A DNA stretch of 64,000 nucleotides, taken from Dehalococcoidia bacterium (lineage in GTDB: Bacteria; Chloroflexota; Dehalococcoidia; Lucifugimonadales; Lucifugimonadaceae). The notes beneath the pieces were generated by a model. It had not been told where the DNA came from, did no database searches, and saw only the letters and a list, made by a program, of their open reading frames with translations. Where the stretch lies: positions 62,001 through 126,000 of the forward strand of contig JANQQP010000015.1 of NCBI GenBank assembly GCA_028285005.1, given 5' to 3'. This document shows, one piece after another, positions 28,100 through 35,707 of the stretch (positions within the stretch are counted from its first letter, which is position 1; the number at the start of each line of letters is the position of its first letter). The position numbers and the translations under genes are program-made.

Positions 28100-28135
28100 T
28101 TGACTTTTGTATAGTTAATACTATATCTTTTTCAA
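28100..28135. promoter_or_regulatory. Divergent promoter with overlapping inverted repeat
   Basis: Plus strand: TTGACT at 28100-28105 and TATATC at 28122-28127 (16-bp spacing). Minus strand: TTGAAA at 28130-28135 and TATACA at 28108-28113 (16-bp spacing). A 6-bp inverted repeat TATAGT...ACTATA (28110-28125, 4-bp spacer) overlaps both -10 regions, as expected of an HxlR operator. Confidence 0.55.
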
Positions 28136-28169
28136 GCATACAGGTCAACTGAACTTAAGGCTATACGAA

Positions 28170-28610
28170 ATGAAAGCAAATTCAGGCGATTCACTACTGA
28201 GGCGGGCTCTCAGGGCCAATGCAGCCTTCTCAACCGTCTCAGGCATCACCCTGGCCGCCGGGAGCTACGCAATCGGCCCGCGAATAGGCGTTGAACCTTC
28301 CTGGATCGTTCTGCTGGTTGGCCTTGGTCTGTTGCCCTTCGCATTCGACCTCTATGTGAACGCCGCTCGAGCACGCATGGACCTGGCGAAGGTGAAGATG
28401 GCGATCGCGGGCGACATCGCATGGATCGCCGGCAGCGTGGCGGTGATTGTGATCGACCCGACTGGACTTACAACCGCAGGTCTAATCACGATCGCGGTTG
28501 TTGCGGCGGTGGTCGGTGAGTTTGCTTTCTTGCAGTGGGTCGGCTTCAGGCGAGCGCGGGAGGCGTACTCAGCTGAAACCACAGGCGAGCCAGCAGGGCA
28601 GACCGTTTAG
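28170..28610 (+). CDS. Four-helix membrane protein, probable HxlR-regulator target
   Basis: A 146-aa protein with four predicted membrane helices (about 20-38, 45-63, 78-97, 102-123) and a polar C-terminal tail. The helix arrangement resembles small DoxX/SPW-like membrane proteins, but no diagnostic motif is present. It is divergent from the HxlR regulator across a shared promoter with a dyad. Confidence 0.65.
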   Translation: MKANSGDSLLRRALRANAAFSTVSGITLAAGSYAIGPRIGVEPSWIVLLVGLGLLPFAFDLYVNAARARMDLAKVKMAIAGDIAWIAGSVAVIVIDPTGLTTAGLITIAVVAAVVGEFAFLQWVGFRRAREAYSAETTGEPAGQTV

Positions 28611-28740
28611 TGTGAGCGGTCAGGTACCGGCGAAGTTCGCTGCAGTTCTCTACGGCGGTGCGGAGTTCAAGCACCGAACCAGGCTGTAGACTTTCGTGCC
28701 TGCGAAACTTCAGCGACAACTGCCGGGATTCTACTGCCGC

Positions 28741-29832
28741 ATGACCGCCTTTCTAGAGTGCCTCGACTGCCCCAAGCGATCCGAACTTACTGTCACTCAG
28801 CTTCGATGCCGGTCATGCGACGGCCTGCTGCAGATCGCCTATGACCATCCTCCGACTGCAGCAGCACCTCGGACGCCGTTGGCAGGCGATGCGGCAGTGA
28901 CGCTTGGTGAAGGACGCACGCCTGTCCTGTCGCTGAGCAAGACCGCAAATCGCCTTGGCCTTGATCAGCTGTTCGCAAAACTCGAGTTCATGGCGCCGAC
29001 AGGGTCGTTCAAGGACCGCGGCTCTGCAGTGCTCATTTCAGCGGCACACGACGAAGGCGTCACGGAGTTTGTCGAGGACTCGTCCGGTAATGCCGGCGCG
29101 TCCCTGTCGGCCTACGCTGCCGCTGCCGGAATGAAAGCTCACGTCTTCGTGCCGGCGAGCGCCGCAAAAGGAAAGCTCGACCAGATCCAGATCTTTGGAG
29201 CCGAGCTCCATGCAGTAGAAGGTCCACGGCAGGCAGCCACCGACGCCGCGGAGAGCTTCGTCGCCGAGCAAGGCCTGCCCTACCTTTCCCACAATCTATC
29301 CCCCTACTTCTCTGAAGGCATGAAGGCCTTCGCGTACGAAATCGTAGCGAGCGACGCGGCCGAGATCGACCACATCGTGCTGCCTGTCGGAAACGGCTCA
29401 CTGCTCATCGGAGCGAAGAACGGATACGACGAACTGATAGAGGCAGGAGCGGTCTCATCGACCCCGCGGTTTCACGCTGTGCAGGCCGAGAATGTCCAGC
29501 CCATCACAACGGCCATCAACGGCGTCGAATGGTCAGCGGCTGACGCTCGTCCGACCGTCGCCTCCGGAATCGCCGTTAGCGCTCCTCCGCGGCTGAAGCA
29601 GTGCGTGTCTGCAGTCACAGACTCAGGCGGGTCTGCGGTGTCGGTCGAGGAAGATGAGACGCTGGAGTGGCAGCGCAGACTTGCCGCCGAGGAAGGCATC
29701 TTTTGTGAGGCGACCTCGGCGGCCGCATTCGCGGGTCTCGAGAAGCTCCTGGCCAATGGAGCGATCAAGGCCAGTGATAACGTTCTGGTCCCGATCACCG
29801 GCAGCGGCCTGAAGGAGCCGCTTAGCGCCTGA
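28741..29832 (+). CDS. Threonine synthase-like PLP-dependent enzyme
   Basis: A fold-type II PLP enzyme of 363 aa. The N-terminal zinc-ribbon (Cys7, Cys10, Cys23, Cys26), TLGEGRTP, the PLP lysine in TGSFKDRG (Lys91), SSGNAGASLSAYAAAAGM, the phosphate loop LPVGNGSLLIGAKNGY and PITGSGLK match the ThrC group that converts phosphohomoserine to threonine. The frame has an ATG-like start 15 codons upstream that adds no similarity. Some relatives are dehydratases or use other amino-acid substrates, so the exact reaction is not certain. Confidence 0.85.
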   Translation: MTAFLECLDCPKRSELTVTQLRCRSCDGLLQIAYDHPPTAAAPRTPLAGDAAVTLGEGRTPVLSLSKTANRLGLDQLFAKLEFMAPTGSFKDRGSAVLISAAHDEGVTEFVEDSSGNAGASLSAYAAAAGMKAHVFVPASAAKGKLDQIQIFGAELHAVEGPRQAATDAAESFVAEQGLPYLSHNLSPYFSEGMKAFAYEIVASDAAEIDHIVLPVGNGSLLIGAKNGYDELIEAGAVSSTPRFHAVQAENVQPITTAINGVEWSAADARPTVASGIAVSAPPRLKQCVSAVTDSGGSAVSVEEDETLEWQRRLAAEEGIFCEATSAAAFAGLEKLLANGAIKASDNVLVPITGSGLKEPLSA

Positions 29833-30197
29833 TCGACCCTCAGCAGACCATGCCGGGACGGATCACGACCTGCCCGCCCAGCCTGCAGGGCAGGGCCATT
29901 TCCCAGTTTGAAAGTGGTTCGCACTATCAACGTTATGTAAAGCAGGCAGAGGCGTTGTGCTGGAAGGGCTTGTCCGGAAGCGCGCCCCTGCACCCGTGCC
30001 TGTGCTCCCTGCGAAACGGTCAAATACATCGCCCGGTGCCAGCGCGTTCGTACCTCATTGATGTGACGGCTCGCACGGGCCGAACGACCACAGACGGATG
30101 CTAGCCTAAGAGTCCACGAGACCACGGTAGGCCCGTCCTCGTCCTTCCCTTATCTGTCCAACTATCCGGCCTCTGGATGACATAACGTGGGAGCCGC
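29833..30197. other. Intergenic region without recognised content
   Basis: About 365 bp between the PLP enzyme and the C-terminal protease gene. I compared it by eye on both strands with common small RNAs (SRP RNA, tmRNA, RNase P, 6S) and found no convincing match. It probably holds the protease gene's promoter. Nothing else seen. Confidence 0.4.
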
Positions 30198-31529
30198 ATG
30201 AAGACCTCAACGAACCGGCAGAGTGCGGATCCAGCGCCCAACCCATTGCTGAACATCCAACGTCATATTCTGCCACTGATCATCGGCCTCACAGCCGTCG
30301 CGGCTATCGCCTGCGGTTCAGAGGCCCAACCGGTTGCTCAGAGCGCCTCTCCGGTCGTCCTCGATGACGGCACTATCGCCACCGCTACCCCAGTCCCCGG
30401 CGTGCCTCGCCCGGATGCTGTTCCGGAGGACCTGGAGATCATCTGGGAGACCTACAGGCTTTTACAGCGTGAGTATGTGGACGGCTCAGCCATCGACCCT
30501 GAGGCTATATCCGAAGCCGCGGTCCGGGCGATGCTTGAGGAGCTCGGCGACCGCTACACCTCGTACATCACACCTGAGACCTTCGCTATCGAGCGACAGG
30601 GCTTCCAGGGCAATTTCGAAGGCATTGGCGCACAGGTTGAGATGGCGCCGGACCGGTCTGGCGTGGTCATCACAGCTCCGCTCGACAACAGCCCTGCGGA
30701 GATGGCCGGAATCCGGCCTGGCGACAAGATCCTGGCCGTCGATGGCGAAGACGCCACCGGCTGGAGTGTCATCGAGGCTGTCAACAAGATCCGCGGGCCG
30801 CGCGGCACAGCAGTCGTGCTAACTGTTGAGCACGTCGGCAGCGCCATCCCGGTCGACGTACCGATCATCCGCGACCGCATCGAGCAGCCGAGCGTCCGGG
30901 CACGCATGCTGAACCCCGAGGACGGCCCTTACGGCGTGCTGAAGATCAACCAGTTCACGGCGGAGACTCCACAGGAGGTCCGTGAAGGCGTTCAGAGCCT
31001 GCTCGACCAGGGCGCACCTGGCATTGTCATCGACCTGCGAGCGAACCCCGGCGGACTGCTCACGTCCACGGTGAACGTTGCATCTGAGTTCCTGACAGAC
31101 GGACTCGTCACCTATGAGATTGACGCTACAGGCAAGCGGGATGACTGGTTTGTGCGTGAAGGCGGTCAGTTCCCCGACATCCCGCTCGTCGTACTGGTCG
31201 ATGGCTTCTCAGCCAGTGGCTCTGAACTTCTTGCCGGCGCATTGCAGGACCAGGGCCGGGCTCTTGTCATAGGAACCACGACGTTCGGTAAAGGCTCAGT
31301 CAACCTGCTGCGCCAGCTCTCGAACGGCGGTGGCGTCTACCTCACAATTGGCCGCTGGTTCACACCAAATGGACGCCCGATCGAAGGCGAAGGTGTTGAG
31401 CCGGATGTCGTTGTGGAGTTCCCTGCTAATTCGCAGTTGACGTTGACCGACGACGTCCAGATGACCGCTGCCATCAAGCAGCTGGACTTCCAGACAGAGC
31501 GCAACCAGTCGGCTGCGGCGGCACGATAG
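30198..31529 (+). CDS. ctpA: C-terminal processing protease (S41 family), lipoprotein
   Basis: A 443-aa exported protease. A hydrophobic signal ends at AIACGS (Cys39), a lipobox-like site. A helical region follows with LEELGDRYTSYITPE, then a PDZ domain (about 140-225: GNFEGIGAQVEM, AGIRPGDKILAVDGE) and the S41 catalytic domain. The nucleophile Ser340 lies in FSASGSELLAGAL and the general base Lys365 in TFGKGSVN, with the usual 25-residue spacing. Such proteases trim or degrade extracytoplasmic proteins bound by their C-termini. The GGGAG ribosome site is close to the ATG. Confidence 0.93.
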   Translation: MKTSTNRQSADPAPNPLLNIQRHILPLIIGLTAVAAIACGSEAQPVAQSASPVVLDDGTIATATPVPGVPRPDAVPEDLEIIWETYRLLQREYVDGSAIDPEAISEAAVRAMLEELGDRYTSYITPETFAIERQGFQGNFEGIGAQVEMAPDRSGVVITAPLDNSPAEMAGIRPGDKILAVDGEDATGWSVIEAVNKIRGPRGTAVVLTVEHVGSAIPVDVPIIRDRIEQPSVRARMLNPEDGPYGVLKINQFTAETPQEVREGVQSLLDQGAPGIVIDLRANPGGLLTSTVNVASEFLTDGLVTYEIDATGKRDDWFVREGGQFPDIPLVVLVDGFSASGSELLAGALQDQGRALVIGTTTFGKGSVNLLRQLSNGGGVYLTIGRWFTPNGRPIEGEGVEPDVVVEFPANSQLTLTDDVQMTAAIKQLDFQTERNQSAAAAR

Positions 31530-31559
31530 TCGTCTCCGTCCCGAGAGCCTTCTAGAGTC

Positions 31560-31580
31560 GTCACCGTTCGGAACGGTGAC
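31560..31580. promoter_or_regulatory. Perfect 10-bp inverted repeat overlapping a gene start
   Basis: Half-site GTCACCGTTC (31560-31569) is repeated in inverted orientation at 31571-31580, with a single central G. It covers a potential GTG start (31576) and ends four bases before the ATG at 31585. It has no T-rich tail, so an operator or translational hairpin is more likely than a terminator. Confidence 0.5.
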
Positions 31581-31584
31581 TACA

Positions 31585-32766
31585 ATGCGCCGCACCGAGT
31601 CACCTCCAGTTGCGAGCATCACATTGAAGTCACCTAAGATCACAGGAATCGAAGTCAAGAAGGTCGAGTGGGAGATACAGGACTGCTCCCCCGGCTCTGG
31701 CATGGTGCCCACCTACAACCCGGGCACCAGTCACGGCATGTCGCTCTTCATGACTCGACTTTTCACAGACGCCGGTGTGATTGGCGAGTACCCGCTGCAC
31801 ACGGACATCACCAGCGTCAGTGACTACCTGCTCGGGCGCGATGTGCTCAAACGCGAGGAGGTCTGGAACGACCTGAAGTTCGTGACCGGAGTTCAGAGCG
31901 CGGGAGTCGACATCCTGCTCTGGGACATCGCCGGAAAGCTGTCGGACATGTCGGTATCGCAGCTGCTTGGCGGATATCGTGACAGGCTGCCTGCGTATGC
32001 CAGCACCATGAACGGCGGCATCGCAGGCCTAGACGGAGGACTCTCGACACCCGAGTCCTATGCTGATTTCGCCCAGCGGTGCTCAGAGATCGGGTATCAA
32101 GCCTTCAAGATTCACCCCTATCCTCGGCCCGTGATTCAAGACCACGTCGACGTCATGCTGGCGCTTGGTGAGCGAGTGGGCGGCGAGATGGACCTGATGC
32201 TCGATGCCTTCGCCTACTACCCGACCTTCGCTGATGCGCTGAAGGTGGGGCGCGCCTGTGACGAGGCCGGCTTCTTCTGGATTGAGGACCCGTACTTCGA
32301 AGGCGCGACCGAGCCCGGCCATAGTCGGTTGCGTGAGTACATCTCAACACCGCTGCTTCAGGGCGAGACGCTTCGTGGCCTCTCGAGCAAGATGAACCTG
32401 CTTGTAACCGGCGCCACCGACTTCATCCGCGGTCAGGTCCATGGTGAGGGGATCACTGGCACGATGAAACTGGCTGCCGCAGCCGAGGCCGTTGGTGCCG
32501 ATATCGAGATCCACGGATCAGGCCCGGCGCAGCGCCACGCCATGTCGGCAATCGGCAACTCAAACTACTACGAGATGGTCTGGGTCCACCCGGACGTGCA
32601 GTGCCTCCAGACCACCCCCGACATCTTCGGCGAAGGCTATGACGACGGCCTGGAAGCGGTCGACAGCGATGGCATGGTCCCCGTCCCGGACGGCCCTGGC
32701 ATGGGCGTCGAGTGGAACTGGGACGCAATAGACCACATGACGACCGTAACGAAGGTGGTTGATTAG
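31585..32766 (+). CDS. Enolase-superfamily enzyme (mandelate racemase/muconate lactonizing type)
   Basis: About 393 aa. The barrel's base motif is AFKIHPY (Lys with His two residues on, a KxH variant of KxK). Metal ligands follow in order: MLDAFAYY (Asp), WIEDPY (Glu) and LQGETLRG (Glu). A late IHGSGPAQ replaces the usual catalytic His/Asp pair region. It is only distantly related to the two dehydratases at 22-25 kb. Substrate unknown; relatives are dehydratases or racemases of sugar acids. An upstream in-frame GTG at 31576 lies inside the inverted repeat, so the ATG at 31585 is preferred but not certain. Confidence 0.87.
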   Translation: MRRTESPPVASITLKSPKITGIEVKKVEWEIQDCSPGSGMVPTYNPGTSHGMSLFMTRLFTDAGVIGEYPLHTDITSVSDYLLGRDVLKREEVWNDLKFVTGVQSAGVDILLWDIAGKLSDMSVSQLLGGYRDRLPAYASTMNGGIAGLDGGLSTPESYADFAQRCSEIGYQAFKIHPYPRPVIQDHVDVMLALGERVGGEMDLMLDAFAYYPTFADALKVGRACDEAGFFWIEDPYFEGATEPGHSRLREYISTPLLQGETLRGLSSKMNLLVTGATDFIRGQVHGEGITGTMKLAAAAEAVGADIEIHGSGPAQRHAMSAIGNSNYYEMVWVHPDVQCLQTTPDIFGEGYDDGLEAVDSDGMVPVPDGPGMGVEWNWDAIDHMTTVTKVVD

Positions 32767-32811
32767 GGAGAGGTGTTGACTCCCCCAGCCTAGCCAAGGA
32801 TCGCAACTGTT

Positions 32812-32921
32812 TCTCCCTCCCTGACAGGGAGGGAGTTAGAGGGTGGGTTGTCGGCTTCCTCAACGGCTGCCAATCAGAGGAACGACCCTCACCCTAGCCC
32901 TCTCCCAAGCTGGGAGAGGGG
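32812..32921 (-). repeat. 110-bp double-hairpin intergenic repeat, copy 2 (inverted)
   Basis: Reads on the minus strand as a close copy of 20941-21050, with roughly a dozen differences and no change in length. The 25-bp companion module lies at about 32925-32949, on the opposite flank compared with copy 1, so the modules are shuffled. The 357-bp gap 32767-33123 holds this repeat, the MITE relative, and then probably the smpB promoter. Confidence 0.85.
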
Positions 32922-32955
32922 ATTGCCCTTCGACAAGCTCAGGATGGCGGACGTC

Positions 32956-33051
32956 TGTCATTCTGAACTTGATTCAGAATCTCTCGTTGGAGTGGGATCA
33001 ACGGTCAGGTCCCTGAGACCCGCAGGCGGGTGCCCTTCGGTCGGGATGACA
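32956..33051. repeat. Short MITE-like repeat related to the element at 23409
   Basis: Begins TGTCATTCTGAA and ends GGTCGGGATGACA, echoing the TGTCATCCC ends of the 183-bp element. An internal short hairpin TTCTGAA-TTCAGAA is present. Non-coding. Confidence 0.5.
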
Positions 33052-33123
33052 CTCCATCCTCCCTCTCTTTCACCGGTCTGCCCTCTCCTAATTCGCCATT
33101 GCAACCCCTTACACTGGTTAGCT

Positions 33124-33600
33124 ATGGCTGCGACAGCGACAAAACCTGCGGACACCACGATCGCCACCAACCGGCGGGCGCGGTTCAACTACGAGATTCT
33201 CGAGACATTTGAGGCCGGCATCGTCCTCACAGGCTCCGAGATCAAATCGGTGCGCGCCCGCCATATGACCATCTCAGAAGGCTACGTGCAGGTGCGAAAA
33301 GCCGAGGCGTGGCTGATGAGCGCGCACATCGCCCCGTACGCCGCCGCCAGTCAGTACGATCAGCACGACCCCATTCGCCCTCGCAAGCTGCTGCTCAAGA
33401 AGAAAGAGATCGCACACATCGAGCGTGAGATGCAGAAGGCTCGGCTAACCATCGTGCCGCTCAAGGTCTACATCAAGGGTCGCCGCGCCAAGGTGCTGAT
33501 CGGCCTCGGCAGAGGTAAACGCCAGGTCGACCGCCGCGAGACCATCAAGCGCCGCGACGCCCAACGAGAGATCGGCCGCGCAATGCGTGTTAAGAGCTAA
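33124..33600 (+). CDS. smpB: SsrA-binding protein SmpB
   Basis: Binds tmRNA and brings it to stalled ribosomes for trans-translation. The 158-aa protein matches the family: TNRRARFNYEILETFEAGIVLTGSEIKS, IAPYAAASQYDQHDPIRPRKLLL, and the basic C-terminal tail (GLGRGKRQVDRRETIKRRDAQREIGRAM) that mimics the tRNA anticodon stem. The frame is open upstream through repeat sequence, but the ATG at 33124 starts the conserved protein. No ssrA gene was found in the window. It overlaps by three bases with the convergent dehydrogenase. Confidence 0.96.
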   Translation: MAATATKPADTTIATNRRARFNYEILETFEAGIVLTGSEIKSVRARHMTISEGYVQVRKAEAWLMSAHIAPYAAASQYDQHDPIRPRKLLLKKKEIAHIEREMQKARLTIVPLKVYIKGRRAKVLIGLGRGKRQVDRRETIKRRDAQREIGRAMRVKS

Positions 33601-34655
33601 ACCTGCAGCGCTGTCGAAAAGTCTGGCACGCCTGCCCAGCGTCCGCCGTCGCCTGTGGCGCGCATCACGGCGATCGACTTGATTACCTCGGGGTTTGCAA
33701 GGCCGTGCGGTTTGGTGCCGGTCAGTACGTTGATGACCGACTCGGCCTGCAGGATCGGGCACTCCTCGAGGAACTTGGGTGAGTAGCCGGCAAGGTGCGG
33801 TGTAACGATCAGGTTCGGGATCTGAAGCAGCGGACTTTCCGGGTCCACTGGCTCGACCTCCGTCACATCGATCGCCGCTGCCTCGATCTGGCCGTCCCGT
33901 AGTGCCACCTGCAGCGCCACCTCATCGATCAATGGCCCGCGAGCGCAGTTCACGATCATCGCTGTCGGCTTCATCTTTGAGAACGCCTCGGCATCGATGA
34001 TGTGGTGCGTTTCCTCAGTGGCCGAGGTGTGGACCGTCATGTAGTCCGACTCTCGCAGCAGCGTGTCGAGGTCGACCATCTGCACGCCATAGAGGTCGGC
34101 GGCAGTCTGTGAAACGTACGGGTCTGCAGCGAGAATTCGCTCTGGTCCGAAGCCACGGACGCGCGTCGCGAACGCCTTACCGATGTTGCCGAAGCCGATG
34201 ATGCCGACTGTGTGGCCAGCGATGCGCCGCACCGTCTCCTGGTACTCGCTGGTCAGACGAGGGTTCTCCGACCACTGCCCTGCCCTCGTCGTTGTGATCG
34301 TGTCGTAGAGCCGTCGAGTCAGTGCCAGCAGCATCGCAACGGCATGATCGGCGACCTCGGTCGTATTCACGCCCGGAACGTTGCATGCCAGCACGCCCAG
34401 CTCGGTTGCCGCATCAAGGTCGATCGAATCGACCCCAACGCCAAGCCTGCTGACGACCTTCAGTTTCGGGCAGGCCTCCAGCACCTCCCTGGAGGTGAGC
34501 GGCTGCGTACTGATCAATGCGCCGTCAGCATCCTTCAGGAGGTCGATCATCTCGGCAGTGCTCGACACTGAGCCCTCGATGACCTCCATTCCGGCTTTCT
34601 CGAAAAGGTCGGTGCGGTGGTGCTTGCTCGCCATTACTGCGACTTTGAACGGCAT
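33597..34655 (-). CDS. D-2-hydroxyacid dehydrogenase (phosphoglycerate dehydrogenase-like)
   Basis: A 352-aa NAD-dependent dehydrogenase with a two-domain layout. The catalytic set is Arg in VNCARGPLIDE, Glu (VEPVDPESPL) and His in VTPHLAGYS. The NAD loop is GIIGFGNIGKAFATRV, followed by ILAADPY with an acidic residue favouring NAD. The sequence VVSRLGVGVDSIDLDAATELGV is typical of the phosphoglycerate dehydrogenase group. No ACT regulatory domain is present, so the true substrate may be another 2-hydroxyacid. A second, diverged paralogue lies at 59074. Confidence 0.9.
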   Translation of the reverse strand: MPFKVAVMASKHHRTDLFEKAGMEVIEGSVSSTAEMIDLLKDADGALISTQPLTSREVLEACPKLKVVSRLGVGVDSIDLDAATELGVLACNVPGVNTTEVADHAVAMLLALTRRLYDTITTTRAGQWSENPRLTSEYQETVRRIAGHTVGIIGFGNIGKAFATRVRGFGPERILAADPYVSQTAADLYGVQMVDLDTLLRESDYMTVHTSATEETHHIIDAEAFSKMKPTAMIVNCARGPLIDEVALQVALRDGQIEAAAIDVTEVEPVDPESPLLQIPNLIVTPHLAGYSPKFLEECPILQAESVINVLTGTKPHGLANPEVIKSIAVMRATGDGGRWAGVPDFSTALQV

Positions 34656-34810
34656 GTTTCACTCCCTCGTTGAGGTTGCGTCTGATCCGGCGACAGATGA
34701 GTCTGCTCGGACCAAACATTAAGCTAAATCGCGTGCCGGCCAGATGCCTGTGCACGGCCCCGGCAGTCTACCTGTTCGGTCGCTCCGGCGATGCGGTGCT
34801 TGCGAAACGC

Positions 34811-35566
34811 TCAGTTCCTGATGTCATCGACCACAAGAAACGCAATCGCAAACAGCACCACGGTGATCACAACGACCAGTATCGAAGTGAAGATGCTCGC
34901 CAGCCATGCGCGCTGGAGCATCGTGACATCTGATAGCACTTCGGGGGCATCAGGATCCGGAGTCAGCGTGCGGAATGTGATCGCTCGCTGGGCGTCCTGG
35001 CCAATGAACGGCCTTGAGCCCCGTGCCTCGGCGACCGAATACACCTCTTCACCGGGCGGAATTACCACCTCGTGCGGATCAAAGGTGAAGTGAAGAGCAC
35101 TCTCGGAATCGGTGGCTGAAAACTCCACTTCGGCATTGTCATTGCCGCGGTTCCTGGCTACGAGCACGAAGGCACCAGCTCGGCCGACGCGCGATAGCTG
35201 CGGATGCGCCTCCAACAGGATTTCCGACACAGGCAGCACCTCGACCGTTGCTTCTTCGACTCGGGAGTTCTCTGGTGAAGTTGAAGGCACCGCCTGGACG
35301 CCGATCGTGTGCGGCCCGGCTGCTGCTGAGTACAGTGTCATCACGTCGATTGTGACCTCAACCTCCGCTGATCTTCCAGGGAACAGATCAACTTCCTGTG
35401 GCTCGACTGTTGCCCTGAACTTCCTTTCAGCACCGACAACACCGATCTTGAACTGCTCGACAATGTCCGAAGGATTGAAGATCTCCGCGGTGAGCGTTAC
35501 CGGATCGCCCGGCATCAGGACGACGGTCTGCGGGGTTATGGTGATGCGTGGAGGAGTGATCGGCAT
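34811..35566 (-). CDS. Tail-anchored beta-sandwich membrane protein at the end of the eCIS array
   Basis: A 251-aa protein from MPITPPRITI. It has two beta-sandwich regions resembling NPCBM-associated (NEW3) or COG1470-type repeats (VVLMPGDPVTLTAEIFNPSDIVEQFKI and later FVLVARNRGNDNAEVEFSATD), then one membrane helix near the C-terminus (about 222-246). There is no N-terminal signal, so the main part would stay in the cytoplasm with the tail in the membrane. Similar proteins accompany contractile injection clusters of Actinobacteria, as far as I recall. It is the last of the same-strand genes downstream of the baseplate genes. Function unknown. Confidence 0.6.
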   Translation of the reverse strand: MPITPPRITITPQTVVLMPGDPVTLTAEIFNPSDIVEQFKIGVVGAERKFRATVEPQEVDLFPGRSAEVEVTIDVMTLYSAAAGPHTIGVQAVPSTSPENSRVEEATVEVLPVSEILLEAHPQLSRVGRAGAFVLVARNRGNDNAEVEFSATDSESALHFTFDPHEVVIPPGEEVYSVAEARGSRPFIGQDAQRAITFRTLTPDPDAPEVLSDVTMLQRAWLASIFTSILVVVITVVLFAIAFLVVDDIRN

Positions 35567-35707
35567 CTCGTGAGGCCGCTGCGGCGATCGGCACGCGGCA
35601 TGAGTCAGGCGGGTCGGCGGTTCAGCGCCATTCTGACGCAATCCCAGCGCTTTGTGGAGCCTGAGGCGAGGCCTGCCGGTCCGAAGCCGGCTGCACTTTG
35701 CGCGGCC

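Noticed and set aside
29833-30197. Small structured RNA gene (SRP RNA, tmRNA, 6S) in the 365-bp gap
   Set aside because: No conserved core such as the SRP tetraloop or tmRNA ends could be matched by eye on either strand.
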